DNA from: Rhynchosporium graminicola
Taxonomy: Eukaryota; Ascomycota; Leotiomycetes; Helotiales; Ploettnerulaceae
DNA: 64,000 nt
Assembly: GCA_900074885.1 (NCBI GenBank)
Contig: FJUW01000018.1
Location: 565,748 to 629,747, forward strand
Direction: 5' to 3'
Shown here in pieces: positions 1 to 12,230 of the stretch. The position numbers and the translations under genes were made by a program. Position 1 is the first letter of the stretch. Every line of letters starts with the position of its first letter. The notes beneath the pieces are model-generated. The model saw only the letters and a program-made list of their open reading frames with translations, was not told where the DNA came from and did no database searches.

Positions 1-1
1 C

Positions 2-589
2 ACAGCGAAAAGCTCGACAGAAGAAGATGATGATATTTGGTTACAAGCAGCGCGTGAACCGAACCCACAGTCAACGAGCAATTATAAGCATGACCCACAG
101 ACACTTGCGGATACCCATAGGAGGTATCTAACTGCATTGACTGCAGGTCTTCTCTTGACAAATGCCTCTTTCACAGACCCACTTTATCACCTGCTCCAAC
201 AGATTGACCACCTCGTAGCTCTCGTATATCGAGTTCACTCAATCTGGCAATCACTGGACTTAGAAGCCGATGAAGGCGTCGTCGATGCATTCTCGGACTT
301 CCATAAAGAGGAAGGCGATATTAAAGCGCAACTCGTCACCATCGCTAATCGCGTCAAAAATGGAATTGAAAAATTGGTGAAGAATCTGCGAGATATTGAT
401 CACGATAAGGAAGGCTGGGATAGTGGATTTTCAGAGATTACGCTCGGTGAAGATGGTGCATACATTCCAGCGAAGGTTGGAAGGGTGGACAGGCTGTTGA
501 TGAAGCTAGATTTTGGCGGATGGTTTGATGTTGGGAAGAAGGACGCGGAAGATCTGGGCTTCGGTAATGATAGTGATTATGAGATATGA
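2..589 (+). CDS. Gamma-tubulin complex component (Spc98/GCP family), C-terminal part
   Basis: Open reading frame that enters from the left edge of the window and stops at TGA 587-589, so only the last ~195 residues are visible. It shows the usual end of GCP proteins: a His-Arg-Arg-Tyr-Leu stretch, then helices LLLTNASFTDPLYHLLQQ and IDHLVALVYRVHSIWQ, an acidic linker, and a closing VGRVDRLLMKLDFGGW segment. GCP proteins nucleate microtubules at spindle pole bodies by binding gamma-tubulin through their C-terminal half. The linker and the terminal DRLLMKLDFG block look most like GCP5-type members; this subfamily choice is inference. No intron is seen in the visible part. The family assignment rests on pattern recognition of the C-terminus only. 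Confidence 0.68.
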   Translation, partial: TAKSSTEEDDDIWLQAAREPNPQSTSNYKHDPQTLADTHRRYLTALTAGLLLTNASFTDPLYHLLQQIDHLVALVYRVHSIWQSLDLEADEGVVDAFSDFHKEEGDIKAQLVTIANRVKNGIEKLVKNLRDIDHDKEGWDSGFSEITLGEDGAYIPAKVGRVDRLLMKLDFGGWFDVGKKDAEDLGFGNDSDYEI

Positions 590-777
590 CACAGGATGCA
601 GTGCTTATGATGATACCCTAGCGTTCGGAATGAGAAGGCGATGCAGAATCTTCACGTTTGATCCTGTCAATTTGTGGTCTGGGAATAGCATCATGATGCA
701 AAAAAGTTGCATTCTGAGGATCAAAAATAATAATGTATCTCGCCATGCAAAGCAGAGACAAAGTCCATGAGGACTCA

Positions 778-1500
778 TCAAGCCGTCTTAGGACCACGGT
801 CATCAATCAGACTTTCTGACCCATCCTCCAGCGTCATTAGCCCATCATAGCTTCGGTCCTTGCCCAGAATGTTCAACACCTCTTTGACAATCTGCTCGTA
901 CGTCATATTCGACTTGTACTGTTTGGATCTGCATCTCATGCAGTGCGTGGAAAGGAAGTGATCCTGGATGTAGACTTTAACACAGTATAGACACAAGACT
1001 CTTTGGTTCTGATAAGCAATTGTTAGGCCGCGATAAAGGGGCTTTCTGTGTACCTGGGATCAAATTTTGGCCAGAATTAGATTTCAGTCTAGGTTCCTCG
1101 CTCGTTTGGGCTTTGGCTTGAAGATATTTTGAAATGAACTAGGGGCCTTGATGCTGGTTGGGGTGGTGTCTAGGCTCGGTCTTGGATTGGAAAATGCGAG
1201 AGTCGACGTTCTAATTCTGTTTCCTAGAGATGGGCTTTCAGGACTGACATGGCAGCTTTAATAGAGAAGATGGCGTGGATTGCAATATTGTGTCCTCGAG
1301 GTTTACAGAGATCCCGAGTTATCTGAAGAGTCATAGGAAGTCTTTCGTGGTCCACCCAATCTCTGCCGGCAGAAGCAATTGTGACTTCTCTGTCGTGGCA
1401 CCTGATGAATAGTGATGAGAAGATAGGAAGTCTTGTGGCTTATCGAAGTAAGTTTCAAACGTCGTCACTCTTGGAAATGACGTCCATGAGGGCAGAGATG
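778..1500 (-). pseudogene. Decayed or complex-spliced locus, unknown protein
   Basis: I do not recognise the product. The 3' end (996 down to 778) reads as a compact protein tail with a CLYC...CMRC pair that could bind zinc, followed by a helix (YEQIVKEVLNIL) and an acidic end. Upstream, several short protein-like stretches lie in different frames: one rich in Pro/Ser/Lys ending RARNLD at about 1095, and another at about 1260-1420. An apparent intron (GTACACAG donor near 1052, GCCTAAC branch, TTATCAG acceptor near 1010) has the correct phase for the 3' exon, but the exon before it then contains two in-frame TGA codons. A frame-broken gene is the simplest reading, though mis-chosen splice sites cannot be excluded. 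It converges tail-to-tail with the gamma-tubulin complex gene. Confidence 0.3.
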
Positions 1501-3409
1501 AGGTCCAAACTGCGTTCTATGTTTGTTCATTTCATCCCCCAATAGTATTTCATCACATCGAACCTCAAAACGACTCCACTACAACGTCTCCACACATCCA
1601 ACAGCCCTCCTCCCTTCCACAAGATATACCCTCATCTCACGTCGTTTGATATTCTTCCCTCAGCACAAACCCTTTCGAAAGCTCTATCTGACGCACCACC
1701 ACTTGACTCCCTCGCGGCGCGTTGAAGAACTTCAACGCAGCTTCCGTTTCCAAGCTCAGCTTCGCACACGACGTGATATCTTCTTTCAGGTTTGATTTCG
1801 TCTCCATTCGGCATGGAGGACAGAATGATGTGCCTTTGCCGGCGACGCCGGAGCAGGTGGTACAACTGGTAGACCTGTGTGATGGGTCAGCGGGTTCAAA
1901 TGGAAGGGAGATAGAGGATGAGGACATTGTGTAAGCTGTTTATGGTCTTCTGATGAGGTAGTGAGTTACTGCTGGATTGACGGTTGCTCGGTTAGAGTGG
2001 GTGAGTATTGAGTCGCGAAGACATATCGATGTTGAGACCAGGTTATCAAGACCATATACCTCGAGCACTTCAGCCAGTCCGAAACTTTCGAAAACGCAGA
2101 ATCATCGAATCCTATCGAATAATCTCTCTCGTGGAGGAAGCTCATGGTAATTTGATCTGTCTCATCTTCTGTAAAACAGGCTCCTGGAAGGTCAACGATC
2201 ACCACACGAGACATTCTTAAACCAGGATTCAGGAGCACGAAAAGGATACTGGCTTTGGCGTCGATTTTGATTAATTTCACTGCCAAAACAATGCAAAATC
2301 AATGGGCTGCAGGACATGTTGATCGCGATCGGACATCTGTACCTTTGCTGACACTACGGAATTGGTTCTCGCTTACGAAATCAAACCAGTACCTTACTTG
2401 GTCAGGCTTCACGACAATATCGGCTGCTAGAAACCTGGTTAACTCTCACCTTCGTCAAGTGCAAATCAAGTGCATGCTCTAAGATATTGACATCCAATCA
2501 TTTGGAACATTACATCCCTTCCTAGGACGGCTTAATGATATATCTCGAACATTCGTCGCTTAGCTGCAGGTCAGACGTCTTCAATTTCTCCGTAGCACGA
2601 TCAAAGCAGAGGATCTTGACAGGAGCAGCATACAATGTCCCTGATAATAATCATAGTACATTCTACATCACGATGCAAGATTCTTAGGCTATAATAGCTA
2701 TCCTTTTCCCCTAAGAGCATCATTCAAAACCCGTCAAAGTCTTGTTATTGCGACAATGGAGGATAGTGCTGTGTAGTCCCGATGAAGATGATCATCCTCA
2801 CATCATGACTCTCTTGACTGAATGCTCTGGAAGATGATAGAGCTATAATTTTCCAGGAGAATCTTGCTGTGTATCAGTTATATGGTTAATGGCCTTGGAA
2901 GTCGCCTTTCGTAGACTAGACCAGTCCAGACCTACATGGGGAATAAATGTCACAAATGGTGACTTCTGTGCTATGCTTGTCTTTTGGTAGACTTTTACTT
3001 GACTCAGGTACATTTGCGTGGACCCAAAGGTTGAAAAGATGACAGGAAATTTCGGATCTAACGCCAAGTCGAATTGTTCATACTGAGAATGGCTTACTGC
3101 GAGTACAACACGGTTAGTTTATTATACCCCGAACTATCAAATTCACCTGTGAGTTGGAGGACTTTCAGCCACACTGTTTATTTTATAGTTCCGTTATCCA
3201 CATATATGTAGCCAGATACACAGAGAAAGAATACTTTCGTCATACACAAAGTAACCTTCGCACCCGACTAACAATCATCCATACAGCAATTCTCCAAAAT
3301 CCAACTCCTCACCCCTAAGCTCTAGAAACCTACCTCCCCAATATCCCATCCCTTCCCTTCCAACCCATCCTTCTTCACCCTCTCTCCTCCCCACCCCCCA
3401 CCCCACCAT
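1501..3409. other. Intergenic region with unassigned small ORFs
   Basis: There is no confident gene. From 1520 to 1720 the plus strand is C/T-rich, like a fungal promoter or 5' leader, and leads into a 70-codon frame (1722-1934) with no ATG. An antisense 96-codon frame (1637-1927) covers the same bases. A 106-codon minus-strand ORF at 1966-2286 begins with ATG and has a plausible composition (a hydrophobic start, then an acidic middle), but no family was recognised and no splice sites extend it. From 2500 to 3400 only short ORFs appear. Confidence 0.3.
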
Positions 3410-4035
3410 CTAAACCAGCTGACTCAACCCTACCAGCGCCGGAATACCACAAAGCGGCGCGACCGGCTCCATAATTCCCGCTCTCAAATAGCACCACCCG
3501 AAATAAACCTGGGCAACACAATAAAAGCTCGCAAAAGCCTTATCATAGATATCCACGATCCCGAACTGTGCCCATTTGACACAGAAGATCGCTATTACTC
3601 ACCAAAACAAAAGCAGAATCAGCGCTCAACAATCCCTTTGCTATTGATGAGATGTAGAGACAAAATATTATCACGTGATATATCAGGAGGTCAAAACTCG
3701 AGATCTCTCCCTCCCTCAATCCTTCTGCTCCAGTGCGATTTGAAGGAAGGGGAGAGTGAAGTGAGGTAGGTATAGAAGGATGTGAAGGAGAAACAGAATT
3801 ACATACAAAAAATCACAAACCCCTGATTGACCTCCAACCACCCGATCCTCGCCGAAATCGCGGCGTTCTTATCCTCCCCATTCCCCTTGCCATCTGCACC
3901 CGCACCTAGTTCCTTGAGTGCTGGAAACACGAGATCGTAGCCCATCTTCGTGTGCCCGAGCGCGGTTGTTGAACTTGCGAAGGCGGCGAGGTAGAGGAGG
4001 GTCTTTGAGAGCGTGGAGACGGGGAGAGAAGACAT
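3410..4035 (-). CDS. Small multi-pass membrane protein, three exons
   Basis: Spliced gene of 141 codons. Exon 1 is 4035-3807, ending at a GTATGT donor in phase 1. Exon 2 is only 38 nt (3640-3603). Exon 3 is 3565-3410, ending in TAG. All phases agree: the first junction makes a Ser codon (T|CA) and the second is in phase 0. The protein has a hydrophobic N-terminus (LLYLAAFASSTTAL) that could be a signal anchor, then hydrophobic segments around the exon 1/2/3 joins (LEVNQGFVIF...FVLFGIVDIY), at FYCVAQVYFGWCYL and at the C-terminus (GIPALVGLSQLV), so three or four helices. The second intron is only 37 nt, very short for a fungus. I do not recognise the family; membrane location is inferred from hydropathy. 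Confidence 0.62.
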
Positions 4036-5050
4036 GGTGGAATGTGGTGCGAATGGGTTGTTACACAGAGGTGTTGGTTAGGCGTTTGGGGGTGCTGAGG
4101 ATAAGATGAGGGTTGTGCTTTGAGTTTTTCTTGAGTATTTTTTTCACCCAGGAATTTTGGATAAGACTTCAAACCCGTCGTCGACGTTGACGTTTTAAAG
4201 GAGAGTAGACTGCTTATGCACGATATCTGGGAAGGACGTCGTTGAGATGGTTTGAAGCAGAATATATGTTAGATCTTGGCGAGTTGCTTCTCATTTGTGG
4301 ATAAGCGTCAAGCGAGGAAAGCGGGGATATAATTTACCTACCCAGGCCAAGTACTTCAGCTCAGATCCATCTGTACGGACTCAATTTCTATCTCCACGTG
4401 GAAAGAGGAACGCCAATCCGGGGTAAAATGTAGGTGTGTTAACGTGAGCACGGCGAGATGCAAATTTACATTTCAAATTCAATTCCTGACTATCCATTAC
4501 ATTTCCACGTCTCCATTTCGCTAGTCCTAATCTTTTACTCGATTCATCAGAGGAGACAGATACAGATCCTACCTACGGTATCTATCGTTGAGCTAGCTAC
4601 CATCTGGCACTCATTTCCAAAATCCTCCCCTTCTTACAAAGTCGACCCTACACTTTTGGAAGCTAAACAATAAATTTTGAGCGCTCCAGGCTAAACCAAA
4701 CCATTTAATCGCCCATGAAACAAAATCATGCCATGCCAAACCAAACCAGATCAGTCACGCCTGCCCATCCATTTCCAGTCCCAGGCCCATTTTCAATCAC
4801 AGGCCTTTCCCAGCCCCTGAAAGCAAAATACCATCGCTAATTACCAGCCCTCTCGTATTCACCAACCCAATAACTAGTCCGACAAACGCCTCGCTTGCTC
4901 AACCAACCCTCATGATCGTCCCGTCCTCAAGGCAGAAAAAGCAGATGTGACGCCAGTTAATAACACCATCGCCATATTTCAGGCTCTCCATTCCACTCAC
5001 AACCACGATAGCTCAGCACATTCATTCCAAACATCAATCAAATTGCCACC
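4036..5050. other. Intergenic region upstream of the membrane-protein gene
   Basis: No gene is supported. The region should hold the promoter of the minus-strand membrane-protein gene at its low end and the 3' untranslated region of the Zn2Cys6 gene at its high end. From 4680 to 5000 it is rich in short C/A runs such as CCAAACCA repeats. The one 71-codon plus-strand ORF (4458-4673) has no recognisable content. Confidence 0.4.
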
Positions 5051-7943
5051 TCAAGAAGACCACGTCGAATTCGAATTCGCAAGAGGAATACTCCATGCCG
5101 CTTGGATATAATTCGGGTTCGTCCTTGGGTCCTGCGATCCCCACGTCTCAGCCGAGGTCTCCTGCGCGAAGTTGTCAAATCCAGTATTCATACGAATAGA
5201 TTCCTGGTCACCGATCCACTTCTCGTACTGTGCATCAGTGTATGGCTGTTGCAGATTAGGCGGGGCCATAACGTGCTGTGCTACGGAAGGGTAGCCACCG
5301 ACGTGCTGTGGTTGTGACTGGCCAGGGTGTTGAAATTGCTGGACATTGGCGTAGGGAGAGTTGGTACTTGGAGTAGTTTCGCCGTTGCTAGGACTCATGA
5401 GACTGGGTGCAGTGGAAGACTGATTTGGTGACTGTTGGTAGGATGGCATGCCGTATGGAGATGGGCCGTAGGAAGCAGGACCGTAGTTATATTTTGGTCG
5501 CTCATCTACCTCGACTGGCGGACTTGTTGCATTGATAGGTGCCCATGATGTGGCTCCATTTTGTCGCTGGGGAGGAGCGCCCTCAATGCCTTGCATAGGC
5601 TCCCCGTTGCTTCCAGGCCCCACGATTTCATTCGTGCTTGCTCGTGAACGCGATTGGTCAAGAGCGTCCGAAGCATCAGAACCCATGGTTTGGTCTGCAT
5701 CCTTCAGCTCGCCAAATTCCTTCAGAATGCGTTCGTACCTCTTGTACTCCTCCAAGCCACCCCCATCAAAAGGGGGCTTCTGTTTAAAACGACCATAAAA
5801 ATTTGCCAGAACTTGGTGGAAGTAATTTTTCATCCTTAGAAGTGTCTTCAGGTAACCTCTAACCATCTTCAACCGAGGCGTCATATCACTAAGCATCTTT
5901 TTTGTCAGACCTGCAAGACCTGCTTCGTCATCTGCTGCATCCAAACCGGCTTCAGGCACCAAGTGATAGGCCATATCCATCTGTGGGAAGTGGGCGGCAT
6001 AGAGATAGACAAAAGCTGCCTGGTAAATGGCAAAGCCAATCAGAGGTGATTCTGGCAATGCATTGTCTTCCTGGCAAGTTTTGACGATATCAATAATGTC
6101 GCGAGCAGCTTTCATGATTCCTTCGGCACTTTCTTCCCAGAACCCATGAGGAATCCGGTACTTGTCTTCTGGGAATGAAGGCTCGTCCAAGGGTCCGATT
6201 GGCTTTTCACATCGAATTGGAATGAAGGGGATGTATTCTCGGTGCAACATGATGAGGCAAAGAGAATACAGGGTATGAAGGGAGGCGTAAGTAGTTGCAT
6301 TACGTTTCTCGATGTGAGCTGAAAGATTTGCTTCTGTGTATGTGAGATTCGAAGGCAAAGCACCACGGAAATCTTTCAACTGTTGACGTAGTTGGTAGAA
6401 TTTGGTTCTTTCGTCCCAAGGAGGTCGTTTCTCAGCTCTCCTACCTCCAGCGTAGCTGTATTCAGACAGACGTCCAAAGATGTCGACCAATCGAACGTAA
6501 CGACTGAGGACTCCATCATCATTGATACTGGACTCGTACTCAGAAGAGCTATCTTCAAGCCACTCCGAGTTCAGAAATCCAGTCTTGACATTTCGAACGA
6601 AGAGGAATTGGTCATCTGAGCAAGGAAGTTGAACGCGGAGCTTGTCTACGCTCATCATTGTTGGTCGATATTTTCCAGCTGCCAGCATGCGGTCCATAAT
6701 GAAGCAACTCCAGACAGTTCGCCTCCGCACTTCTTTCTCAATGGCATCTTCCCGCTTAGAAGGGTTTCCAGTTTCTGGTTCGGAACCATTTGCTGCCTGT
6801 TGGTCAGGGTCATCCTCGTATGCCAATCCCATGGGAAATGCGAGTCTGATTGCAAGCCCAACGTAGAGCCAAGCACTCAGACCTCGGGTTTGGCCCCATT
6901 CGTACAGACCAAGCATTAGCAATGCTTGAATATTTTCTAGTGATGGGTTTGTGAGGTTCCGGATTGTTGGTCCGAATGCAGCTGCCAGGAGGCTAGCATA
7001 ATGCTCACTTACGGCAAGTGGATCTTCGCCGTTTGGCGAGAAATGAGCAACTAAACCAGGGTGGAATCGTGCAGTAAGTGCCAATACACCAAGCAGCAAA
7101 ACTCTCCCATCCTCCAAGTCAGCTGTCGTTATTGAGGGGTCCCTAGGGTAAGCGGCCTGGCGCATTCGGTTTCGAAAAGTAGGAGGGTGGAGGAAAGGCA
7201 TCTCGGTGGAGAAGTGTAATTTGAAAATCTCATAGAGTTCGTCCCAAACCTTTTTCGTAAGAATTGTTGAGTCCAGAACATCTTCGACACTGCGATTGCT
7301 GTTCCTTCGTCCAGTATCCTCGACTTTTCTGACTCGTTTCTTACTCTCCCCTACTTCTCCTTCCTGTTTTATACTTGTCGGCAACTCGACTCGTCTGGGA
7401 GCTGGTGCAGCTCCTGCTATGGGATATGTACAGTCTCGATTGCTTGAAGCACAAGCCTTGCATGTTGAGTTGACACCATTGTTTACACCTGAAGGGCAAT
7501 TAGCATTCCTACTACAGCAACTCATTGGCCTCTTCCACTCATGGTCGAGGCAGATGTACTGCGTGAAGCTCCTCCACTCAACTAATGTCCATATATTGAT
7601 CACCATATGGTCTCTCGAGATGGCTATAGAATACGCCTAACTTACATTTGACCTTACTCCTCCTACATCGAGCGCAAGCAATCGAACTTCTCACCATCTT
7701 CTGAGGTTTCTTATCCTCCTGCCCTCCTCTCATGACTCCACTGCTTCCATTATCTGCGCCCTGTATGCCCGGGCTCGGATCCCCGGTCGAAGCAATGCTT
7801 GCGCACTGTTGAGAAGGCGAGGCTATGTCAAGGTAAGGTTGCTGATCTGGGTTTGAGAAAGCTTCTGCGTGAGTGCGCTTTGGAGTAGAGGAAGGCGATG
7901 CACCTGGGATAGAGTCTTCATGTGGTGCGGAGCTGGGCGACAA
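5051..7943 (-). CDS. Zn(II)2Cys6 transcription factor with fungal-specific TF domain
   Basis: Two exons, 7943-7646 and 7488-5051, joined over a 157-nt intron (GTAAGT donor, CTTCAG acceptor) that splits the codon of the third zinc-binding Cys; the product is 911 aa. The zinc cluster fits C-x2-C-x6-C-x8-C-x2-C-x6-C at residues 90, 93, 100, 109, 112 and 119. It is followed by a basic linker (KKRVRK) and a fungal_trans middle homology region with the signatures HFSTEMPFLHPPTF, YVGLAIRLAFPMGL and RRRTVWSCFIMDR. The last ~220 residues are Pro/Gln/Ser/Asn-rich and look like an activation region. Known for the family: nuclear DNA-binding regulators that recognise CGG half-sites. The target pathway cannot be read from sequence. 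The start ATG at 7943 is followed by a Ser/Pro-rich N-terminus. Confidence 0.88.
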
Positions 7944-8036
7944 GATCGCAGCCAGGGAAAATTGCGGGGAGGGAATCGTGGCGGTTTAGGGTCCTTTTGA
8001 GACCCGCGGACTGAGAGAGAGGGATATCTAGCAGAC

Positions 8037-8056
8037 TGCTTGCTTGCTTGCTTGCT
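8037..8056. repeat. Short tandem repeat (TGCT)5
   Basis: Five copies of TGCT about 100 bp upstream of the ATG of the Zn2Cys6 gene, in the leader or promoter region. Confidence 0.8.
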
Positions 8057-8828
8057 CTTTGCTTCTTGGGTGCGCGCGGAGAGAAAGTTGCCTATGAAAG
8101 AAGGATAGTCGCGGAGGGTTGCTGCAGCTTGGTGATGGTTATTCTGGGTTTCTTGCCAGCTCGTCTGCCACAGCGCGGTGAAGGACAGGATGAGCTTTGA
8201 TTGTGTCACTTTCGGGATCGTAATACGTCAGGTGCTTCGCCGAAGTCAAGGCCTCCTCCAATTGTGATGCGCCGCTGTGTTTCTCCAAGGGTAGCGCAAA
8301 CAGCAATTGGACGGCTGTTTGATTGTTTGGAGGTACAAAGTGACCTGTGGTTTGAAGGGGATTGGGAAAATGTTCGAGGTTAAGGAGGTTGGTGGATGTT
8401 TGTTCGGCGTGCAGAAAGTAGGTCGGTAAGCGGTCGCGATAATATTAGTTGTAGATAGATGCGCACAAGCTGGAGGCCGTAACTCCACACTTTGATGGGA
8501 TCGTAGTGGGGAGAGATTGAATAGAAGGGGGAGTTTTGGATGGGGATAGGACCGAAACTTTTCAGGGACGATATTAAGGTTACCGAAGAAGTGCAACAAA
8601 TACCTACAGACAGACCATGAATGGGACAACGAGGTTGAGGTCGAGGTTGAAGTTGAAGTCGGAGATGAAGTCAAGTCAGTCAGTCAGTCGTGAGAGCGGG
8701 CCTGTGCTGAGGGAAAGGGAAAGGAAGGGCTGGGCTGCGCCGGAATGGTCGCACAGGCTGCGGCACGGTCTCCCAGAGGGAGGGAGATGAACATTGGCAG
8801 GGCATCTAATAGGCTATAGCGGGCTGAC
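8057..8828. promoter_or_regulatory. Probable promoter and leader region of the Zn2Cys6 gene
   Basis: There is no credible gene in this 0.8-kb stretch. On the minus strand it is C/T-rich with simple repeats: a GAGGTTGAGGTCGAGGTTGA tract near 8630-8650 and AGTC x4 at 8674-8689. An open minus-strand frame (8674-8246) is low complexity (a Ser-Thr run) and probably not translated. Its position just upstream of the regulator's ATG makes promoter or 5' UTR the natural reading; this is inference. Confidence 0.4.
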
Positions 8829-8856
8829 AGGGCAGGAGCAGGGCAGGAGCAGGGCA
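8829..8856. repeat. Tandem repeat, unit GGGCAGGAGCA
   Basis: About two and a half copies of an 11-bp G-rich unit in non-coding DNA. Confidence 0.7.
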
Positions 8857-8938
8857 GCTTCATCTCGCACTAAAATGGGAACCATCCGCTTCCGAGTCTT
8901 TGTAATATCTATCTATTCATCCCCCATCTCTACGACTC

Positions 8939-8970
8939 GTGCTGATGTGCTGACGTGCTGATGTGCTGAC
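8939..8970. repeat. Tandem repeat, four 8-bp units
   Basis: Four units alternating GTGCTGAT and GTGCTGAC, with no interruption, in non-coding DNA. Confidence 0.8.
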
Positions 8971-10780
8971 GAGGATCGACTATGAATACATCCCTCAAGT
9001 ACATAAGTCCTACCATTCTGAACTCCCTGATCTGATAGCATTTGGTTCACATTGCCTTCTTCGCATAAAGCCATCTATTGGTTTCCCTGTTTCGTTTCCG
9101 TGCTTCTACAACCATATGTCCGCTCATTGCCAGCTCTTTAAAGTAAAACCAGACAGACCGTCGGCAGCGAGGGGAATTCGGTTCAGGCCTCCGAAGATCG
9201 TCTCCGACTAGGTACTGCTGATAGGTGGGACAAGTATCTCGGAGTAGGTACCTACTAAGCACATTCCTTCCCCTCACCAGAAGGTACCCCTGGATACCCG
9301 ACTTTCTAGGTGTTCAATTCCCACATGATTCAATGGTCAAGACTCTCGGCAGCTCTTGTTTGCGAGTCGAGTTGAGGCGCTACATCCATCGGATAGGGGA
9401 TTTCACTTCCCTTTTCTCCTTCTGAGACAGCGAAAGCAAGGAAGTCGCCTAAGAAGCCTCCATTTACGACTCCCATGACGGTAGTGGTCTAAGGCTAGGA
9501 TAGGCTTCGGAGACATTCTACTTTTGTCGAGAGGACCTCTTCAATACCCTCATGCTCATGTCAACATTGTAAAGTAGGCACTCGGTGTCCCGGCCTCGGG
9601 CTCTTCGAGCTCATCCGGTTTTCTTTTATCCGGCTGGTGCGGTTACGGCTAATTCGGAAGGGAAATTGGAGGGACCTAGAGCTGATGAAGAGGGGCCGAT
9701 GGATGCCACCTTCGGCCGATCTTCGAGTGAACTTGATCTCTTCCAGAGGGAAGTATCACGACCGGGGGGAACACATCTCCTCTCTAGAGATTTGAGCTTC
9801 TTGATTAAATCTCTTTAGGAAGTTCTGCAAGTCTCTAGAGCATCAGGGCATCTGTTGACTATTAAGTCATCAAAAGATGTGTAGGATAAAATCAAAGGTA
9901 CTTTCCTGCCTTAGTATCTTAATATCCAACCCCTAGCATCAGTCCGAGGCATTGAGCTCTAGATACAGTCTAGGTAACTCCACAACTAATCATCTCAATA
10001 CGCACATAAAGTATTACATATCTACATAGACACAAGCATGACATGCGTAATCATCTAAAACCAAAGAATATCGTACCACAGAAAAGACGCCGAACTTGCT
10101 TACACCGAACCGTGCCTTGAACGGGCCTACTGCATTTTACATCACACGAGCGTGATGCGAAGAACCAACACCCAGCGAATAAAAGGAAAATGTATTTTCT
10201 TTGCCTTCTAATTATCTGGTAAAAAGAGACCATCTTTTTTTACGATGAATGAAAGAGAATATCTGATACCATTTCCCCGCTTTCCACTACATGAAATCCT
10301 TGTACTTTCGTACAATAAATACTCTGATTCTTTGATTCGACTTTGAACACTACATTCTTGCATCAAAGAAATCTCATGTGGAATTTTGAGAAGAAGCAGT
10401 GAGACAAAAATATACTTATATGCTAGAGACATCGCTCCTATATAACTACAATCTCGTAAATCCTCTGCCATTGCGAAAGTCAAAACAAAGTTGAAATGTT
10501 ACCTATAATTAGGTCCCGATGATTACAAGTCTTCGAGCATATCATGTATAAGTATCCCGGGAGCCGAGCCGGATGTCCCGGACGAATTTGACTCGCTACC
10601 TCAATATCCACAATCCCGACGTCCTCCCGTCTGACGATGTACCTACCTTGAATAATGTTTCATCCCACCCCGTTCATGAGGCACGTCAGAATTCCGGAAA
10701 CCTTAGAGAATTATCTTTCTTTAAGAGACCGAGTATCGACAGCAGAAATTGCAGCAGGTGGACTTTCTGAATAGGTTCCG
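8971..10780. other. Gene-free stretch
   Basis: Only short ORFs below about 90 codons occur, none with recognisable motifs or splice sites. The stretch 9540-9830 is GC-richer and has one 77-codon frame from a TTG. From 9850 onward the DNA becomes poorer in C and G and grades into the AT-rich block that follows. I see no gene in it. Confidence 0.4.
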
Positions 10781-12230
10781 GTCTCATCCAGTGAACCACT
10801 TTGAGCTGAGGCGCGCGACGGGAACCTAACTACAAAATCCTCTACCTGAGCAACTAGCACAGGAATTGCATGCATGACTTACACTGCTCTTACAGCGCGT
10901 TACGAAATCCCTAGGCTTACTAAGTATCTCCTTCTGTTTACTGAAAATAGCTGCTTCACCTGCCTTCTTTTATCTAAAGTGTGTCTGTAGAACAAGAAAC
11001 CGACTTCCGATCTCAATCGCCTGTATATCTTCATTGTCTCGTAGCGAAGGGTTCTTGGCTTCTAACGCTATAGAGAATGGGTATGATAACTCATACGAAA
11101 AGTCACATTCGTCGTTCTCGTGACAGATGGAGGTAAAAAGCTTGACTAGCTATTATATCTTAACGCCACTGACTTGGCCAGAGAGGTCAAATTTACCGTT
11201 TTCTAGGTTACTAAGTATTTTACAGTCGCCCTTTAATAGAAGCCAATTACGAGATACTCAGATACTTCGATTTTAGATCAACGACTAGTAAGAAGATTAT
11301 CCCTTCATTGGTATACGGATCACTAGAGGTACGATTTCGAATATAGCGCGAAAGATTATCTAGTAGTACTAGATGAACTATGAATCGAGAGAAACATATC
11401 CGCTATTTTGCAGCTAATTTTGGATATAATGATAGGCTTACGGCTTTCCACCATGACCTTCTCTTACTTTAGCTTCGTCACGGCTCGGGACTAGTGAAGA
11501 GACCGTGACGGATACCGGGCTTGAAGAGGTTTGCTTACAACGTACGCCTAATTACAGTATATCTTAATCCGAATAGCCTCAGGCTGCGAGATTAAGAGAA
11601 TAGATCAAGTCAAGGACGGTAAGCCTCTTCTCAAAGCAGTCTATCTGGAGGATATTGCGACTGGTGCTGTAGCTACGAGGACAAGTTGAGCTATCATGTA
11701 GTAGCAAAGGTAGAAAGAACAGGAAATTAGTGGACTAGAAGGAAAACATTCTACTCTACTGTTTTGTGCAGCTTTCTAATAGCTTCCAAAGCGAATAACA
11801 TAGTATCAAAATGATTTTAACTAAAGAGCGTGCTTACGTTATATATCGGGTATAATATATTGTTGACTATAAGGTTGGAGGCTGACTTGGGTAAGCCTGA
11901 GTTCATCTTCGGAATAGGGTATGACAAAGGATGAAATATCAAGGCTGCTATAGTAGTTGCTAGATAGAAGAGGATAGAAAAATAATAAAGGTGAGTTTTC
12001 TGTAATCTATAAATATCTGATCGTGATATTTTTATTATAACTATTCTAGATAGAGTAATATCCTAAAGATAGATAATTTTAAGGGATCTCTTGTTATTAG
12101 TTATATAAGCAATAAGTAGAATAGTGATATGATTCTTCTGTACGATCTCTAGGGTTAGTATCATTGACAGTCGAAATTGATTAGCAAGTTTAGTATTTTT
12201 TGTTAGGGCTTTATCTGAAGACGCAGAAGT
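10781..12230. repeat. AT-rich decayed repeat, RIP-like
   Basis: Stop codons are frequent in all frames, and TA dinucleotides and TAG/TAT/ATA triplets are abundant, most strongly at 11,780-12,200. This is the look of a mobile element mutated by RIP (C-to-T changes at CpA) and then diverged. No open frame, long terminal repeat or inverted repeat could be seen, so the parent element is unknown. The block ends sharply just before the 2EXR gene promoter at about 12,230. Confidence 0.5.

Noticed and set aside
8246..8674. 142-codon minus-strand ORF upstream of the Zn2Cys6 gene
   Set aside because: Low-complexity Ser/Thr start produced by a simple repeat and no motif; it fits a C/T-rich leader better than a gene.
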